Assembly (NCBI GenBank): GCA_947627145.1
Contig: CANQUW010000022.1
Span: 1-14,281, forward strand
From: an uncultured Bacilli bacterium
GTDB lineage: Bacteria > Bacillota_I > Bacilli_A > RF39 > UBA660
Length of the DNA: 14,281 bases
Direction of reading: 5' to 3'
The notes beneath the pieces were generated by a model. That model saw only the letters and a program-made list of their open reading frames with translations, had not been told where the DNA came from and made no database searches. Positions 14,049 through 14,281 of the stretch are shown here, one piece after another; position 1 is the first letter of the stretch; each line of letters begins with the position of its first letter. Made by a program: the position numbers and the translations under genes.

Positions 14049-14281
14049 GATAAATTTTACAAAAAGTAAAAAACATATTGTGCTTACTTATCATTTATGA
14101 TACATTAGTAATAGACGTAATTCTTAATAATTAGGTGTCATCTCCACTATATATTTTTATGCGTAGCTCTATTCCATTTTGGAATACTTAACTACGACTC
14201 TTATTATCTTAGTAGTCATACTACTAATGATAGTAAGTGTAAAATATTAAAAATATATCAGGGAGTTCGTAAGTACAACTT
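14049..14281. other. Gene-free right edge with several hairpins
   Basis: No open frame is supported here. Perfect or nearly perfect short inverted repeats follow one another: TATCAT-TT-ATGATA (14089-14102); a two-tier hairpin CGTAG (14162-14166) / CTACG (14192-14196) enclosing ATTCC / GGAAT (14171-14185); and TTAGTAGT-CAT-ACTACTAA (14209-14227). None is followed by a clean U-run. They could be part of a structured RNA or leader cut by the window edge. I could not assign a family or strand. Confidence 0.45.

Overview
The window comes from an AT-rich, low-GC Gram-positive bacterium, best matched to the Bacilli/Erysipelotrichia/RF39-like part of the Firmicutes. Every gene I can support lies on the minus strand. 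Strong AAGGAGG-type ribosome binding sites, U-run terminators and TG-extended -10 promoters fit this group. The code looks standard: TGG encodes Trp in ftsK and dinD, and TGA ends the sirA-like gene, so there is no sign of the Mycoplasma code. The tkt - sirA(yneE) - yneF order matches Bacillus subtilis, as does mutL - miaA.

Listed in transcription order, right to left. (1) At the right edge, about 230 bases of non-coding, hairpin-rich DNA precede a small orphan helical protein. (2) Transketolase follows with its own promoter. (3) Directly behind tkt, a strong promoter drives a structured RNA of about 145 nt ending in a terminator. I could not assign it to a family. Then come a SirA-like replication inhibitor, whose start codon lies in an 11-bp inverted repeat, and the membrane protein YneF. 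(4) A DUF1292-like gene is translationally coupled to a basic coiled-coil protein, followed by a separately transcribed acidic coiled-coil protein. (5) A probable operon uvrC - type IV pilin-like gene - mutL - miaA combines nucleotide excision repair, mismatch repair and tRNA modification, with an odd lone pseudopilin in the middle. (6) dinD has its own promoter with a weak SOS-box-like sequence. (7) ftsK/spoIIIE and the start codon of one more gene end the window.

The most striking signal is around dinD. Codons 62-71 form a nearly perfect 28-bp palindrome. The gene-free 580 bases just downstream hold five more imperfect palindromes, several spaced about 80 bp apart. Their minus-strand translation again resembles the same short DinD peptide (xHFVDxNKMV), and their flanks resemble the neighbouring dinD sequence. 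The stems differ in sequence between copies but stay self-complementary, which suggests the hairpin itself has been maintained. I know of no description of such an array, but I cannot search databases here.
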